A stretch of DNA of 64,000 bases from assembly GCA_032622095.1 (NCBI GenBank), contig CP136062.1, positions 165,730,090 through 165,794,089 of the forward strand. The letters run 5' to 3'. Each line of letters begins with the position of its first letter. Positions within the stretch are counted from its first letter, which is position 1. Both the position numbers and the translations under genes were made by a program. Below are positions 25,467 through 37,236 of this stretch, piece by piece. This DNA comes from Siphonodentalium dalli. Its lineage: Eukaryota > Mollusca > Scaphopoda > Gadilida > Siphonodentaliidae. Below the pieces are notes generated by a model, which made no database searches, was not told the DNA's origin, and saw only the letters and a program-made list of their open reading frames with translations.

Positions 25467-26054
25467 TGAACTGATGCTTCGTGCCTGCGGAGTAAACTCG
25501 AATCCACGAATGATATATTACATGTAGTACATGTGTGTGTGGCTTCCTCGATGCAAACCTTGCTGTGTCGATTTATGATGTCCTTTGAACTAAAGGTTTT
25601 GTTGCACCCTCTGCAAACATGTGGATAGCTTTTTTGTATGTCGGTTCACGTGTGACTGGAAGAGATTTGGTTTGATACATGTCTTCCCACATCATTCAAA
25701 CGGGCAACATTGTTTTGATGCTTCGTTGTATATTTTGTAATATTGTCCGAACATGGATAGACTGGATAACATCACACCACACTTCTCGCAGAGAACATTA
25801 TGGTGGTGGGCAGATCTGTGAGCCATGAATTCATCACTCGACCGAAAGCGTTTATGACAAGTTCAACACGACATTGGGTTGTCTTTTATATGAGAAAGTG
25901 AATGTTGCCGTAATGATTGCAGGTTTATATATTTCTTCCCACTTCGTGGCATTGCTGGTTACCAGCACCATGCAGAAGGCGGGATCAATGGGGAAGCTAG
26001 GCTGTCATCGACTTCCAGGAATTCGCCTTCAATAGGCACTAATATTTCCCCGTC
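25467..26054 (-). pseudogene. Dead C2H2 zinc-finger exon
   Basis: On the minus strand an acceptor-like TATTTTTCATTTGCAG precedes 26054. The frame then reads EILVPIEGEFLEVDDSLASP and a run of fingers: NLQSLRQHSLSH, TCHKRFRSSDEFMAHRSAH, NVLCEKC, CGKTCIKPNLFQSHVNRH, VCRGCNKTFSSKDIINRH and CTTCNISFVDSSLLRRH. Finger spacing (Cys-x2-Cys-x12-His) is clear in the last ones. At least three in-frame stops and one frameshift inactivate it, and Cys residues of the first finger are lost. It was probably a host-type multi-finger exon carried within the surrounding inverted-repeat region. Confidence 0.7.
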
Positions 26055-26960
26055 TGCAAATGAAAAATAGGAGTTTATAAATAACAAGACGCGCCGTCTC
26101 ATTCATGGCTAATTGTTTATATATATGGGGGTGCAAATGTAATTTTGAGAACTTTTAGGAGTGTTTGGTTTGGTTAAAGGGGATACAGTTGGAAAAATCC
26201 AGCTCGACATGCATCACCCGCTCCAACGGAGACGACATGGACACGCCCCGGTGTGTTATAGTATATTTCCCATTATGTTGTGCAAAAGAAAATCTGATTA
26301 TTAATTGGACATATCCTAAATATTTTACCTTTATTGTTTTTCAAACATGACCATATATGCCCATGACATATCATGTGAAGCCACAGTGAAGGTAAATATT
26401 TCTGAGGGGAAAAAACGCGTCCGTCGTTACAAATTTTCGCGTCCAGTTACTTTCCCACAGAAAATTCAACGGGTCCTCGTTACTACCAAAGTTGTTGGAA
26501 ACGCGAATAAAAGTCCATTTTACTTGCAACTATAGCAATCCTGAATTTTCTACGGTATGTTATATATGTGAACGGTACACACATCATCCGGCACGAAAAC
26601 ATGTATTGGGGAGGAGGTTTCGTATTTATGAATTTTCATTAGTTATTTGAACATATTTTCTTCGATAAATCGAAACCTCATAGTTTAGTGTCACAAATGA
26701 TGCTAAATTATCTAATCCAGCATGACATAACAAGTTGTAATTGGAGAACCAACTATTGTTAACGATAATAATACAACAAAATCGTCTGCTGAAACCGACA
26801 AGGTATTATAATAACGATATGTGTGTACCTACCTGAACTCATAGCTCATGGAAAGCATGAGGGAGTAGTCGCGTCCGTGGTTACTTATCCGGGTCCTCGT
26901 TACACGGATGACCAGCGTGGTAAAACTTTACGGCATAAAGTGTCGGCAACTATGATACCG

Positions 26961-29305
26961 TTGGAACCAGTCATAATCTTTATACGGTAAATTAGTTTAT
27001 ATAATTGAACGGTACATTCCTACAATAAATTGTATTATTTCCGTGACGGTGATTTCAGCATCTTTTTGATTGGATTCTGTTGAGCCCAATACATGCAGAA
27101 TCCCCTGGTCGAACATAAACAGATTAATAGACATTGACACAAATTCCCAATTGATGGACAATCAAATTATGCATGCAATTGTGCATTGGTCAAATTGAGG
27201 TTGCACATCCTTACAAACTCACTAAAATATGACAATTATGCCGGTTGATAATTCTATTTATTATATACTTGCCCATGAATTATAAGGTTTTAGCAGTGAG
27301 ATATAAGTGATATCCCACTCTAGAGTGATATCCCACTAGTGAGTGATATCAGCTTGAAATTTCTGATGTACTGACATTCATTGGGGGCCATACGCAAGTA
27401 ACTAAAGTATATAATACACAGAATATCCACACTTTTTCAGTGGATATGGGTTAAATCTCATTCGTGATGACTGTATCCATTGTAAACTTGCTGGTGGGAA
27501 TTCATTGAGTAATCTCTTGATTAATCCTGATTGGGATTTGGACCAGGCTGGCCATGTTATAATATAAGCTGGCTTGCTGAGGGAATCTGACCTTGCACAA
27601 TTACAGTCATAGTCAAATCAAGCTGTTTTCTTCCTGGCGAAGTTGAGCCACAACATATACCCTGGCTTTGGAAAATTTAAATTAAATACGTTTTGAATTT
27701 CCACTCGTGGTTGTTATGTTATCATTGCGCGTAATTTTAACGGAAACATTTAGGTCAATGTTCAGAATCGGAAACATCTCATCAATGCATTTTATTAGAG
27801 TTGTGTCGTAACAAACTGTTGTGGAAAATATAATAAAAACAATTAAAAAAACTAATCCTCCGCATCTCACTCGAGGAGAAACTTCGTTCGTCGCTGATGA
27901 CAGTTAACTATTGTCTTTGTATTTGATCTTTGTTGAATGCTGCTTGATTAATTCATTCTTTAAATGTGCTATTTCGTCTCAGGCGAATATGCACTACAGT
28001 CATTGCCATACTGGGAAATCCAGTAGTCGGTAGGCTACACACGTATACAGGTATGCTGAATGACGAGGTAAAGCTTACGGAAGAGTACAGAGGGCAAGTT
28101 CAATAAATATCACAAAAACTCATAAGAGAACAATTTAATGCATGTGTGTATCAAATTAAAACATCTTTGTTTCGTTTGGACATTCATCCTCGATATTCGA
28201 CGAAAACAGTCCTGGCACGTTGACAATACCCGGAAATTGTACTCGGATATCAACCAACTTGCAGGTTGAGAGGATTTAGTGACAGAATAATTGGGCGTGC
28301 GTTTAAATGTTCAGCCACATTGCACATGAAGCCATCTATATCGATCACGTTATCGTAGCTAAGAGTTTGTAAATAATATATTGGACTGCTTTAAAGTGCT
28401 GCGTGTGCTTGTCTCAAATTATCGGCAGATTTCGTGAAAATAAACAAGAATGCACTCAGCTTCTGTATGGGAATAAATCATCAAAAAGCTATATAAATAT
28501 AAAAATAATGAATGTAGTGGGTGTGTGTGTTATTGGGGATACGGCGCTGTGGTCGTTGGTGCACATTTAGTGTAAACCGCTTCCCCAATATCCCCCAATA
28601 ACACACACACTACATTAATTTATTAAGTAATTTTGAAGAAATGTATCCATGGATAATCTGTGTTTTTAACGCTCTTTAAAAACACTTCTTCGAATATTTC
28701 CGTTATTTCGTCAAAAACTCTTCTTCAAATCTCTCCGTTATTTCGTCAAAAACACTTCTTCTCATACAAATCACCGTTATTTAGCAAATTAACATTATTT
28801 ATAGAGTTATTGCCCTTCATGCAGGATTAACAAAACATGTCTTCATGTTGTGGACAATCCTAAGCTCGCGTGCCACGCGTGGTTGGATTGTCCATTTATT
28901 AATGACCATTTTAGGTACCGATTGTCCATTTATAAGTGGACAATCCTTGAAGAATTGCCTGTGGTTTATATATAAGTTAGACACATCCGGATATTTACCG
29001 GAGCGAAACAAAGGGTAACACTAAAATTCGTATTGCATTGAATAGTGTATTATATTCACCACCTTATGTTATGATGTGCTATCAGCGTCAGAAAACAAAA
29101 GAAAATCCAATATGAATCTAACAACAACTTCTTAGCACGAGCTATAGTCTTCGAAATCGAGTCTGTGGTACTTACATGGTAGCTGTTTTTTCTTGGATCA
29201 CGGTCAATTCCATTCTTGCCACTTGCTGAACAAAGATAGTCCCAAAGGCACATGCCGTGTATTGTACTCCTATTTCCCGAAGACACTCTTGCTTGTATTT
29301 TTCAG
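26961..29305. other. Intron 3, 3' part: repeat D copy, hairpin, short tandem repeats
   Basis: 27468-27696 is the inverted copy of repeat D. Hairpin arms AATGTAGTGGGTGTGTGTGT (from 28510) and its partner (to 28615) surround a 45-nt loop. At 28680-28790 a ~43-bp unit containing TTTCGTCAAAAAC is repeated about three times. GATTGTCCATTTAT occurs in both orientations at 28880-28950. No coding exon was found. Confidence 0.6.
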
Positions 29306-29447
29306 TAATAACGGACAATGATGCTTGCTACACAACGAAAGGCCCGGCGATAGCAGCGTGTATGAATACACCGCCAAATAATCAGATCCCGACTCAAATG
29401 AACCCTCTGACAATGAACGTCACTCAAGTCAAATGGTTGATGTGCAG
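29306..29447 (+). CDS. RGM-like gene, exon 4: first half of six-Cys module 2
   Basis: Residues 128-174 plus two nt. The acceptor is TTGTATTTTTCAG and the donor TGCAG|GTAAGA (phase 2). DACYTTKGPAIAAC gives Cys 135 and 146 with ten residues between, as in exon 2. Cys 174 (KWLMC) is the last full codon, as Cys 77 is nearly so in exon 2. The middle is shorter (27 instead of 40 residues) and proline-rich (TPPNNQIP). NVT is a potential N-glycosylation site. The upstream start codon in the same frame at 29257 is intronic. Confidence 0.85.
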
Positions 29448-30599
29448 GTAAGAGCTTCAAGGAGTTTTATAATGTGATTCTCCCATTATTTATAAAAAGA
29501 ATACATTATAATGGTCTATTATTCACCGGGTGTCGGTAAATATAAGCAAATCACAGCTATATAATACAAGTGCAGACGGATTCCTATCCATTGGTGGGGA
29601 ATGTTCCGATAATAAGTTCAACGAACGGTCTATGGTAGTTTTTTTAAATTGTTATATGCACATTTCCTAATGGAACTGCATGCACTTATACATGAATTAT
29701 TAGAAAACAAGGGATCAAAGGACCGTGGCGATTTTAAGACTCAATTATTGTATTGTATAGATTTACAATAGTATACCTCGTTGTCGTCATATTAAATCCC
29801 GGTCCGGTTGTCGGAAGAGGACCACACAGTTTATATACGGATTTATACATGTATGGCTCTGAAAAAATTACTTAATTCATAGAAATTAACACGTTTGGGC
29901 GCGAAAAGGGGACTTTTCTACCAGTTGTTTACACGATATGTACGCGCGCGAATTATAATTATAATTAGGTATGCTTTGCTTGATATCACTGCTCTCAAAT
30001 TTCGCGAATACAAATTTTCGCTAAGTTTTGAATTCCCGCATCTATAAATTATATAGCCATACGAATTCAAAATTTGCAAAATCCAATTTCGTATAAGTCT
30101 CAAATTTGATACCGCATCAGTTCTTATTCGTACCGGAATTTGAAGATACATGTACATGTCTATATTAAACACAATCACGATGAATTTACATCGTGTAGAA
30201 CATAACAGCATCAAGAGACAGGGGGTTGACATTTCAAACCAAAACTAGATTGAAGTTGTTCTCGTATATGCTGTTGTTTGATTTTTCCAACAATTATATC
30301 CAGGGTTGTCTTGGGAACTTGCATCTTTCGTGCATCTGCATGCAGGCTGGGTAATGTGTATTTCTTATAGAAGCATTGAAACATCGAAAATGTTACCACG
30401 ATTTATCGCTTTATATGTTAGTAATGATTTTGTTGCTGGTTGCCCGCATGTGAATATATAGAAGCATATGTACAAGCAGGCCTAATGATCTAATTCAATC
30501 CAGCATTCAGTATAAAGTGTGTAAATCATCAACATAACACCCTTGTTTTCTTTATGGTTTAGTATCGATAAACTCAGGAGGTATATATTAATGTTCGCT
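29448..30599. other. Intron 4, 5' part: no feature seen
   Basis: AT-rich intronic DNA. Minus-strand frames near 29918-30400 have no motif. Confidence 0.4.
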
Positions 30600-30832
30600 C
30601 AGTTTTGAATTAGCACTTGATTTTAGAGTTGTCCATCTTTATCTGCAAGACCGTCCGTTTGACCACGTGTTTTTGGTCCACAAAAAATTGAAATAACAAA
30701 CTTCAAAAATCGATATCTGATCACTCTTAGCTTTGATGGGTAGGTTCCTCGACTGACATAAAATAATTTTTACCCCCGAAGCCAAAGAGATAGTAATTTA
30801 GGAGCGTCTGGTCGGATTGAGTTCATTTAAGC
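30600..30832. mobile_element. Half copy of the AGGTACTC/TTAA foldback MITE
   Basis: Starts at CACTTGATTTTAGAGTTGTC and continues through GACCGTCCGTTTGACCACGT to GTCTGGTCGGATTGAG. This equals the right half of the complete element at 42116-42533. The left half is missing. Confidence 0.75.
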
Positions 30833-30884
30833 ATATTCACAAAAACATATGGAATTGAGGCACAAGTTTGTACAACTTACATGG

Positions 30885-32940
30885 TTGATTGATTGTGGTT
30901 TAACGTCGTTTTAGCAATAAAGCCATGTCACGACGAGAAGAATCAGATTATCAAAATCGAGTGAAGCAACTGTTGTTAGAAATGACAGTGAATTGGACTA
31001 AAACAAAATAAAACATATACAAATAAAACACCCAAATCAGAGCGTGAGTGCTCGTTTTTGGGCCATAACCATCAAGAAACTGACCATTGTGCAAACACAT
31101 ATAAAACAGAATATCAAAACACATAGCAATAGTGTTTTGAAAACAGCAAACATAAAACCTACATGAAATGTTTTCATCAAATATAAATAATGTATTAATA
31201 CTTTCGTATATTAAAATATTGCAGTAGCTAAGCAAGTTGTTATATTCGCTCCTGGGAAGACACATCAGATATGTATGATATCTGATGAATCTGGCATGAG
31301 TCTTAATTAGTTCGTCAAGTTGACAATCGGGTGGCTGGAACGTCCGTATGTAATCCCTCGCCCATAACCAAGCTCCTAGCCAACATTCAACGGTGTACTC
31401 ATCCAAAGATGGTTTCTTCTCTTGAAGCATTGCTAAAAACTTTGAATGGTAAAAGTCCAACCTCTGAGAGTTAGAAGACTTGACAGACATTGGAGATTTT
31501 TGTTTTGGAACAACTGGATCAACATCCTTAGTTGATTTCGGAGCAGACGTAGAAACTGCAGTAGCTGTATCCATTGCCTGTGAGACAGGTTCAGTAACAG
31601 GAGAAATATCATTCTCCTGAACTTGTGTTGCTAATAATATACTGACATATTTTGTTTGATTCTCCGTCTGAGTGCTGGCATTAACATACTTTTTCTTAGA
31701 AACGGCAGCCGAGTATGTGACTTGAGAAATTGATGGTCTGGCACCAACTAATTTCTTAGCATCCATGTACGATACATGTTTCTCAGCCTTACATATTTGT
31801 ATCTTGAATTCAAGGTCCCATACGGGACATGGACGATCCATTGCAGCATGTGAGCCTTGACAGTTTGAAAATTGTTTAGGATGTGTACAATCCTTATAAT
31901 CATGACCAGGAACAGAAATGGTTTCTTTGCTTTTATAATGTTCATGGCCATGGCCATAGCCCTGGCATTTAAAACATCGTAATGGATTTGGAACATAGGT
32001 ACTGATATCTACCTTCATATATGTTCGCACCGATTGAAGGTCAGAAGATAACTATTCAGAGGATTTTTCTGTAACTCCCTGTGGTGCCAACTCCGCCAGA
32101 ATCTCTGATTCCGAAGAATCAGCTATATCGCGGTTTCACAACACAGCTCTGCTACTATTTAATGTCTTGTGAGGAGTAACCAACACTGGTGTTTGTGCAA
32201 TAGTTGGTAACCCTAGCAGAGCATCAGATTGAACTTTCTTTGAGCATTCAATCAAGAGAGAGCCACTTATTGGCCCAGTCCTGATTGGTTTGACCGACTT
32301 CAAACCAATCAATGGATCGTCCATGTCCCGTATGGGACCTTGAATTCAAGATACAAATATGTAAGGCTGAGAAACATGTATCGTACATGGATGCTAAGAA
32401 ATTAGTTGGTGCCAGACCATCAATTTCTCAAGTCACATACTCGGCTGCCGTTTCTAAGAAAAGGTATGTTAATGCCAGCACTCAGACGGAGAATCCAGCA
32501 GTGCTTTGTAGCGTTTTTTCGATAACAAAGATAGAAGGTCGTTTCAAATTTGGGTCGAAGTCAAGAACCAAGTACTGTGGTAATACCACAGCATCATTGG
32601 AGCTTGGTGAGTCATCATTCTTACGAGCAAGACGTTGTTTTTTGTTTTGAGATGCCATATAAAAAGCAAAAATTCGACAACTAGCCCAGCAGGCCGATTG
32701 ATTGAGCCGGGTCAAACTCAACCACCCGTCTTGAAGAGATGAAGGACCGAAGAGGACCATGAGCTAAGGTCGATGCCTCGTGTGATACAACCGCCCTAGT
32801 ACATCCAGGACTCCTACACCGTACCGACGGGATGCACCCCACGACAAACAGGGTGCTACATTAGGGGATTTTTACCCCTCGCAGTGGGGCAGTTTGCACG
32901 TTCTACCCCGGGCCCAAATGAGAGTACAACTTACATGGAG
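30885..32940 (-). mobile_element. LINE remnant: 5' leader and ORF1 only, minus strand
   Basis: Read 5' to 3' on the minus strand, a leader (32940-32660) precedes MASQNKKQRLARKNDD (32656). Then comes PQYLVLDFDPNLKRPSIFVI, an RNA-binding-like stretch (SGSLLIECSKKVQSDALL, TLNSSRAVL, 32320-32140) and a zinc-knuckle region with CFKCQGYGHGHEHYK (about 31970). A Ser/Thr/Pro-rich tail follows, ending in a conserved WLGAWLWARDYIRTF (about 31375). The order matches ORF1 of jockey/CR1-type LINEs. There is a frameshift near 32100 and an inverted insertion (32310-32495). ORF2 is absent: the sequence runs straight into a 3' end with AAACGACGTTAAACCACAAT and an AATCAATCA tail at about 30885-30930. Confidence 0.75.
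32310..32495 (+). repeat. Inverted internal duplication of LINE ORF1
   Basis: This 186-bp piece, read on the + strand, encodes MDRPCPVWDLEFKIQICKAE and onward to NASTQTEN. It is almost identical to the reverse complement of 31661-31846. It sits in the middle of ORF1 and breaks its N-terminal part. Confidence 0.9.
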
Positions 32941-33149
32941 CCTCGCTCCTGATATATTTAATACAATAAAATTACAAAATAGCAGAAATGTTTAGCAAGG
33001 GATGTGGAATACAGAGTGTGTGAGTTGATCGGGCTGGTGCTACATCCGTAATCCAAACTCGATAGTTTAGAAGTCGCCAAACAATATTTAGATGGTATAG
33101 TCAGTAATGAGACATTTCTGTTTTTGTTTTGTTTTTTTCAAATCAAATA
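32941..33149. other. Intron 4, short stretch without feature
   Basis: No feature recognised between the LINE leader and the next LINE fragment. Confidence 0.4.
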
Positions 33150-33760
33150 ATTTGATTAGGGTTGTTCAAAACGCTTTGGTTTAGCTTGTACGTGCGATTG
33201 GATTAATCTAAAAAGAACGGTATTTTGATTGTTGTGTACGCCTTCTACTCCGTACAGGAAATGAAAGCATTGCATATACTTAAACATCGTTAAATATCGA
33301 TCCTGTCTCCGATAAAAATGGACATACATGGAAATAATGGTTGGCATTTTCAATACTTAAATTACAGGTACAAATAGGAGTTTCAGATATATGCTTTCGG
33401 AACATATCTGAATTGAGTTCGCTACACAGGTATCGAACTTGGAATGTATCATATTTATTTTCCTTCTCCCAGTATGAAAGTAGGGCGGGGGCTTTAGTAA
33501 TGGGTCTATCATCCTAAGGTTGACTTTGAAGTCAGAATTATTGGTTTCTTTAATTATATATTTTGGTACTCCATTCCATTCTAAGACGATTGAGGGGAGA
33601 AAAGATTGTTTAAAGTGTTCTGTGTTTGCGTAATATTGATATAACCTATCAGGGAATCTTATATTATATCCCGTGCGTTCGCCAGATCGTGTTGGGAGCA
33701 GATTGTTTGGGTATAATGGACATTTCTCATAGATAAGGAATATGTGACGATGTTATCTGT
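33150..33760 (-). mobile_element. LINE 3' fragment, minus strand
   Basis: The minus strand encodes MFRKHISETPICTCNLS and ENANHYFHVCPFL (about 33400-33310). This Cys-x-Cys...His...Cys segment parallels CSCGYKVEDADHFLFTC in the LINE at 36620. Upstream frames (WEKENKYDTFQVRYLC) are broken by stops. Only the C-terminal portion remains. Confidence 0.7.
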
Positions 33761-34455
33761 CTCTCTCTATTGTGCGCCACCCAACCTCTTGTCATAATCT
33801 ATTTAATGATACCAAAAGGTTTGAAGATGGATTATCTCTTTAAATAACAAAATTGAAATAGTTGCGTGAGTATAACATAATAAATAAGAACCTAAGACCC
33901 ATGTCCGGAAAGGCTTCTGTCAATAATACTGATTTTATTTCGAATAATTTATTGGGACCGTTTATTTGTCTATTTTTATAACAGACCATTCGGGTGATAC
34001 CAATTTGCGATATAGAGCATTAGGCTTTTCCTATGGCTACGTACCGAACGTCAAATGTCCCAGATTGATTGGTTGTATTGTTTTATTCCATAGTTATAAG
34101 CGAAAATGAGTATAATTAACGTTTATTTGTGACAATATTACACAATACAATTTCTGGTCTCTGTTAACAGTAACCACTATTGTTCGTTAGCTAAACAACC
34201 ACACCTTTTTAGACCAGAAACTTTTCGACATAAAATTAATATTAATCGATAAAAGCATTTCCTGGCAGGAGTCTTCGATTCAGATCTAATATTTTATACC
34301 CCGGTAACTATACAATACATGTTTACAAAGAGATAATCCCCCTTTAAACCGGTGACAATTTGAATCTTTTCGGCAACGTGCTCAGTGGATTAGCGGGCAT
34401 CGATACTGACTGAGAAACACTACATCTGTGTAATCTTTTAAATACGATTACGGTA

Positions 34456-34770
34456 ATGTACACACACATGTATAATGTGGTGGGTCAAACAGCTCATGTC
34501 CGTTTGGTAATGCCAGGTATACACACATGTATTATGTGGAGGATCAAACCACTCACGTCCGTTTGGCAATGCCAGGTATACACACATGTACATGTATTAT
34601 CTGGAGGATCACACGGCTCATGTCCGTTTGGCAGTGCCAGATATACACATATGTATTATGTGGATGAACAAACGACTCATGTCCGTTTGGCAATGCCAGG
34701 TATACAAACATGCATTTATGTGGAGGGTCAAACGGCTTATGTTCGTTTGGCAATGCCATTGATACCATTC
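34456..34770. repeat. Minisatellite, ~60-bp unit, about 5 copies
   Basis: Unit contains TACACACATGTATTATGTGG and GTCCGTTTGGCAATGCCAGG. It gives repeated open frames on both strands that are not genes. It abuts the 5' edge of the next LINE. Confidence 0.9.
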
Positions 34771-37180
34771 TCCGCTAAGTTGAGATGCAGTTGATGGCAA
34801 AGATAACAGAGTTGTTGTTGAGAAGATAGTTTTGAAACATTTAACCCTTTACCCAACAAACCGGCCAAAACCGGCCAAATAAATCTTCAACAGCCTAAAA
34901 TATCTTCGGTCTGTCTCAATAGAACCATACAAATATGGATATCATTGGAACCGGCTCCTTTTCCACATTGTGATAGTTACAGTTAGCCCTGTGCCATTGC
35001 ATTCTCTTATATATGCGAGTCGACCATAGGTCGCCTCGCATATATAAGAGAATGCATTGGCCTAAACAAAATCTTTTTTTTAACACTTTTTACCATTTTT
35101 TCTTACATTCTTTAACAATTTTATAATTTTTAATGTGTTAAGCCAATGCATTCTCTTATATATGCGAGGCGACGTATGGTCGACTCGCATATATAAGAGA
35201 ATGCATTGGCACAGGGCCCTTCTGTTGGGTAAAGGGTTAATGTTACATTTTCATACTAACGATTTATTATATAAACATCAATCGGGGTTTGTCCCAGGCC
35301 ACTCGACTACTTTCCAACTAATTGACTTGTACCATTCCTTGTGCCAATCTCTCGATAGTAAACTAGTGACCTGCTCAATATTTTGTGACATTTCTAAGGC
35401 GTTTGAGAGAGTTTGGCACACAGGACTGATACATAAACTGAAGCAGTACGGAATCGAAGGTAACCTTTTAATGTGGCTTTGCGATTATATTTCGAACCGT
35501 AAACAGAGTGTGGTTGTCTCCGGTTTAAGATCAGACTATATGCATCTTAAAGCAGGAGTGCCACAGGGCTCAATATTGGGACCTTTTTTATTTCTAATCT
35601 ATATTAATGATCTGTCAGATACTATACAGTCTTTCACGCGCATGTACGCAGACGACACGTGTTTTACAAATTCTTCACACACCATAGAAGAGACGCGCTC
35701 AAACTTATCTACCGACTTAAATCGTATCACACACTGGGCAAAACAATGGCTAGTGACATTTAATCCTGACAAAACAAAAGCAATGTTGTTTTCTTATAGA
35801 TCGAACAGAGCAGAAGCTATTTTATCTGAAAATCCCATGACATTGAAATTCAACGGCGCTGACATCGAAATTGTTACATCACATCAACATTTGGGCATCG
35901 TCATTCAGTCTAATATTAATTGGGACATTCAAATTTCAAATATGTGCAAGAAAGTTGCATCTCGACTGGCCCAGCTGAGAAAGATGAAATATACTTTAAA
36001 TAGACGTACTTTAGATTTGATGTTTAATAAATTTGTTTTACCATTAATGGACTATGGTGATATCATAGGGGATAATGCACCAGCATACCCCCTAAAAAAC
36101 CTGGACGATCTACATTATGATGCAGCACGAATTGTTAGTGGCCTTACCAAATCTGTCTCAAACATAAATTTACTACGTGAACTCGGATGGAACACCCTTT
36201 CACAGCGTCGAGCATGGCACAAGTTACGCCTTACATACCGAATAATGACACGAAACGCACCCCCATATATATTGGATAAAATTCCCCCAACAACAGGAGA
36301 AATAACTAAACAGAGATATGAATTCAGAAACCCCAATACGTTCGAAATTTTACACCCGGTTCTCAACAGACAAACTGTAGTTTCTTCCCTACAATGGTTT
36401 CGATTTGGAATAGTTTGGATAAAGTAGCTCAACAATGTACATCGATCTCCATATTCTCAAATATTGTAAACCCCCTGTTGAAGACATTGAGACCACCAAA
36501 CTCATACTGTATAGGAAGAAGAAGAGATAACATTTTACTATGTAGACTCCGAAACAGATGCAGTGATTTAAACGGAGACAAGCTCAACAATTATTTAACA
36601 AAAGATCCTAAATGTAGCTGTGGATACAAAGTCGAAGATGCTGATCACTTTCTGTTTACTTGTCCTTTTTACTTAAATGAAAGAGCTATAATGGAAGAAA
36701 AATAGCTGGCATTGGACTACATATTGTCCACTCTGCAGATTTACTTTGCGGATCACCACTGATGTCCTATAAAGAAAACTGTATTCTCTTCACAGCTGTA
36801 CAGAAATACATCATATCGTCTCACCGTTTTTGTAATGAGAATATCGATTGGAATAGTAGACCACCAAATGGTTCTATATAACCAAATTTATTATCTGCAT
36901 ACTCTGTACGATGATTCAATTACCTTACCCTATCTCCTGAACCAGCCTGATGTGTATATAAACAAAAAATTACTTTTGTAGGAACATTCAACAATCCGCA
37001 TTAAATTTATGTTCGTGTCTTTATATTAGGTGAGAGGAGCGTTTTCTAAGTTGAAATAACTTGTGCTCCGATCCCTATTGCACTCCCATCACATGTTTAT
37101 ATTATTACAGCTTGTGTATTATTACTTATATTATGTTAATGTATGGGATGTTCAATAAAATATGGAATGAAAAAAATGAA
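34770..37180 (+). mobile_element. LINE fragment with reverse transcriptase, 5'-truncated
   Basis: Coding resumes in one frame from about 35240 to 36427: SGFVPGHSTTFQLIDLYH, FCDISKAFERVWHTGLI, AGVPQGSILGPFLFLIYIND, then the catalytic FTRMYADDTCF (about 35635-35665) and HLGIVI. After a frameshift near 36390 follow FSNIVNPLLKTLRPPNSYC and the terminal CSCGYKVEDADHFLFTCPFYL (about 36615-36680), with another frameshift near 36705. Before 35240 the frame (EKIVLKHL) is split by the MITE at 34841. A 3' UTR ends with AATAAAATATGGAATGAAAA near 37175, some 56 nt before the exon-5 acceptor. It is inactive. The apparent start at 35135 lies inside the MITE. Confidence 0.9.
34841..35240. mobile_element. TTAA-flanked MITE carrying two hairpin cassettes (copy 1)
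   Basis: TTAA, then CCCTTTACCCAACA, and at the other end TGTTGGGTAAAGGG, then TTAA. The element splits the LINE frame between EKIVLKHL and MLHFHTND and is therefore younger. Inside lie two ~67-nt near-perfect hairpins in inverted orientation (about 34994-35062 and 35142-35212). A near-identical copy is at 55225-55622. The ends resemble piggyBac-type termini. Confidence 0.9.
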
Positions 37181-37236
37181 AACAGAATTTGCATGATCTC
37201 GTGTTCCCTGGCCGTAATATGCGAGTGTTATTTCAG

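Larger units (their letters stand above)
23090..26960. mobile_element. Large inverted-repeat region (GTAACGAGGACCCGG arms)
   Basis: CACGCTGGTCATCCGTGTAA at 23125 and the following CGAGGACCCGGATAAGTAAC are mirrored at 26872-26925. Inner arms with GTAACGAGGACCCGTT and GGACGCG (about 23525-23600) match the complement of 26405-26485. The whole thus looks like a 3.9-kb element or nested pair with interrupted inverted ends. It contains a degraded coding-like stretch and a dead zinc-finger exon. I cannot name a superfamily, and the target site is unresolved. Confidence 0.55.

Noticed and set aside
34456-34794. Regular repeats that could suggest a CRISPR array
   Set aside because: Units are contiguous and similar along their whole length with no unique spacers, in eukaryotic DNA; a minisatellite.
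35135-35239. N-terminal 35 codons of the long LINE frame
   Set aside because: These codons are the MITE hairpin read through; the LINE frame really continues from before 34841.
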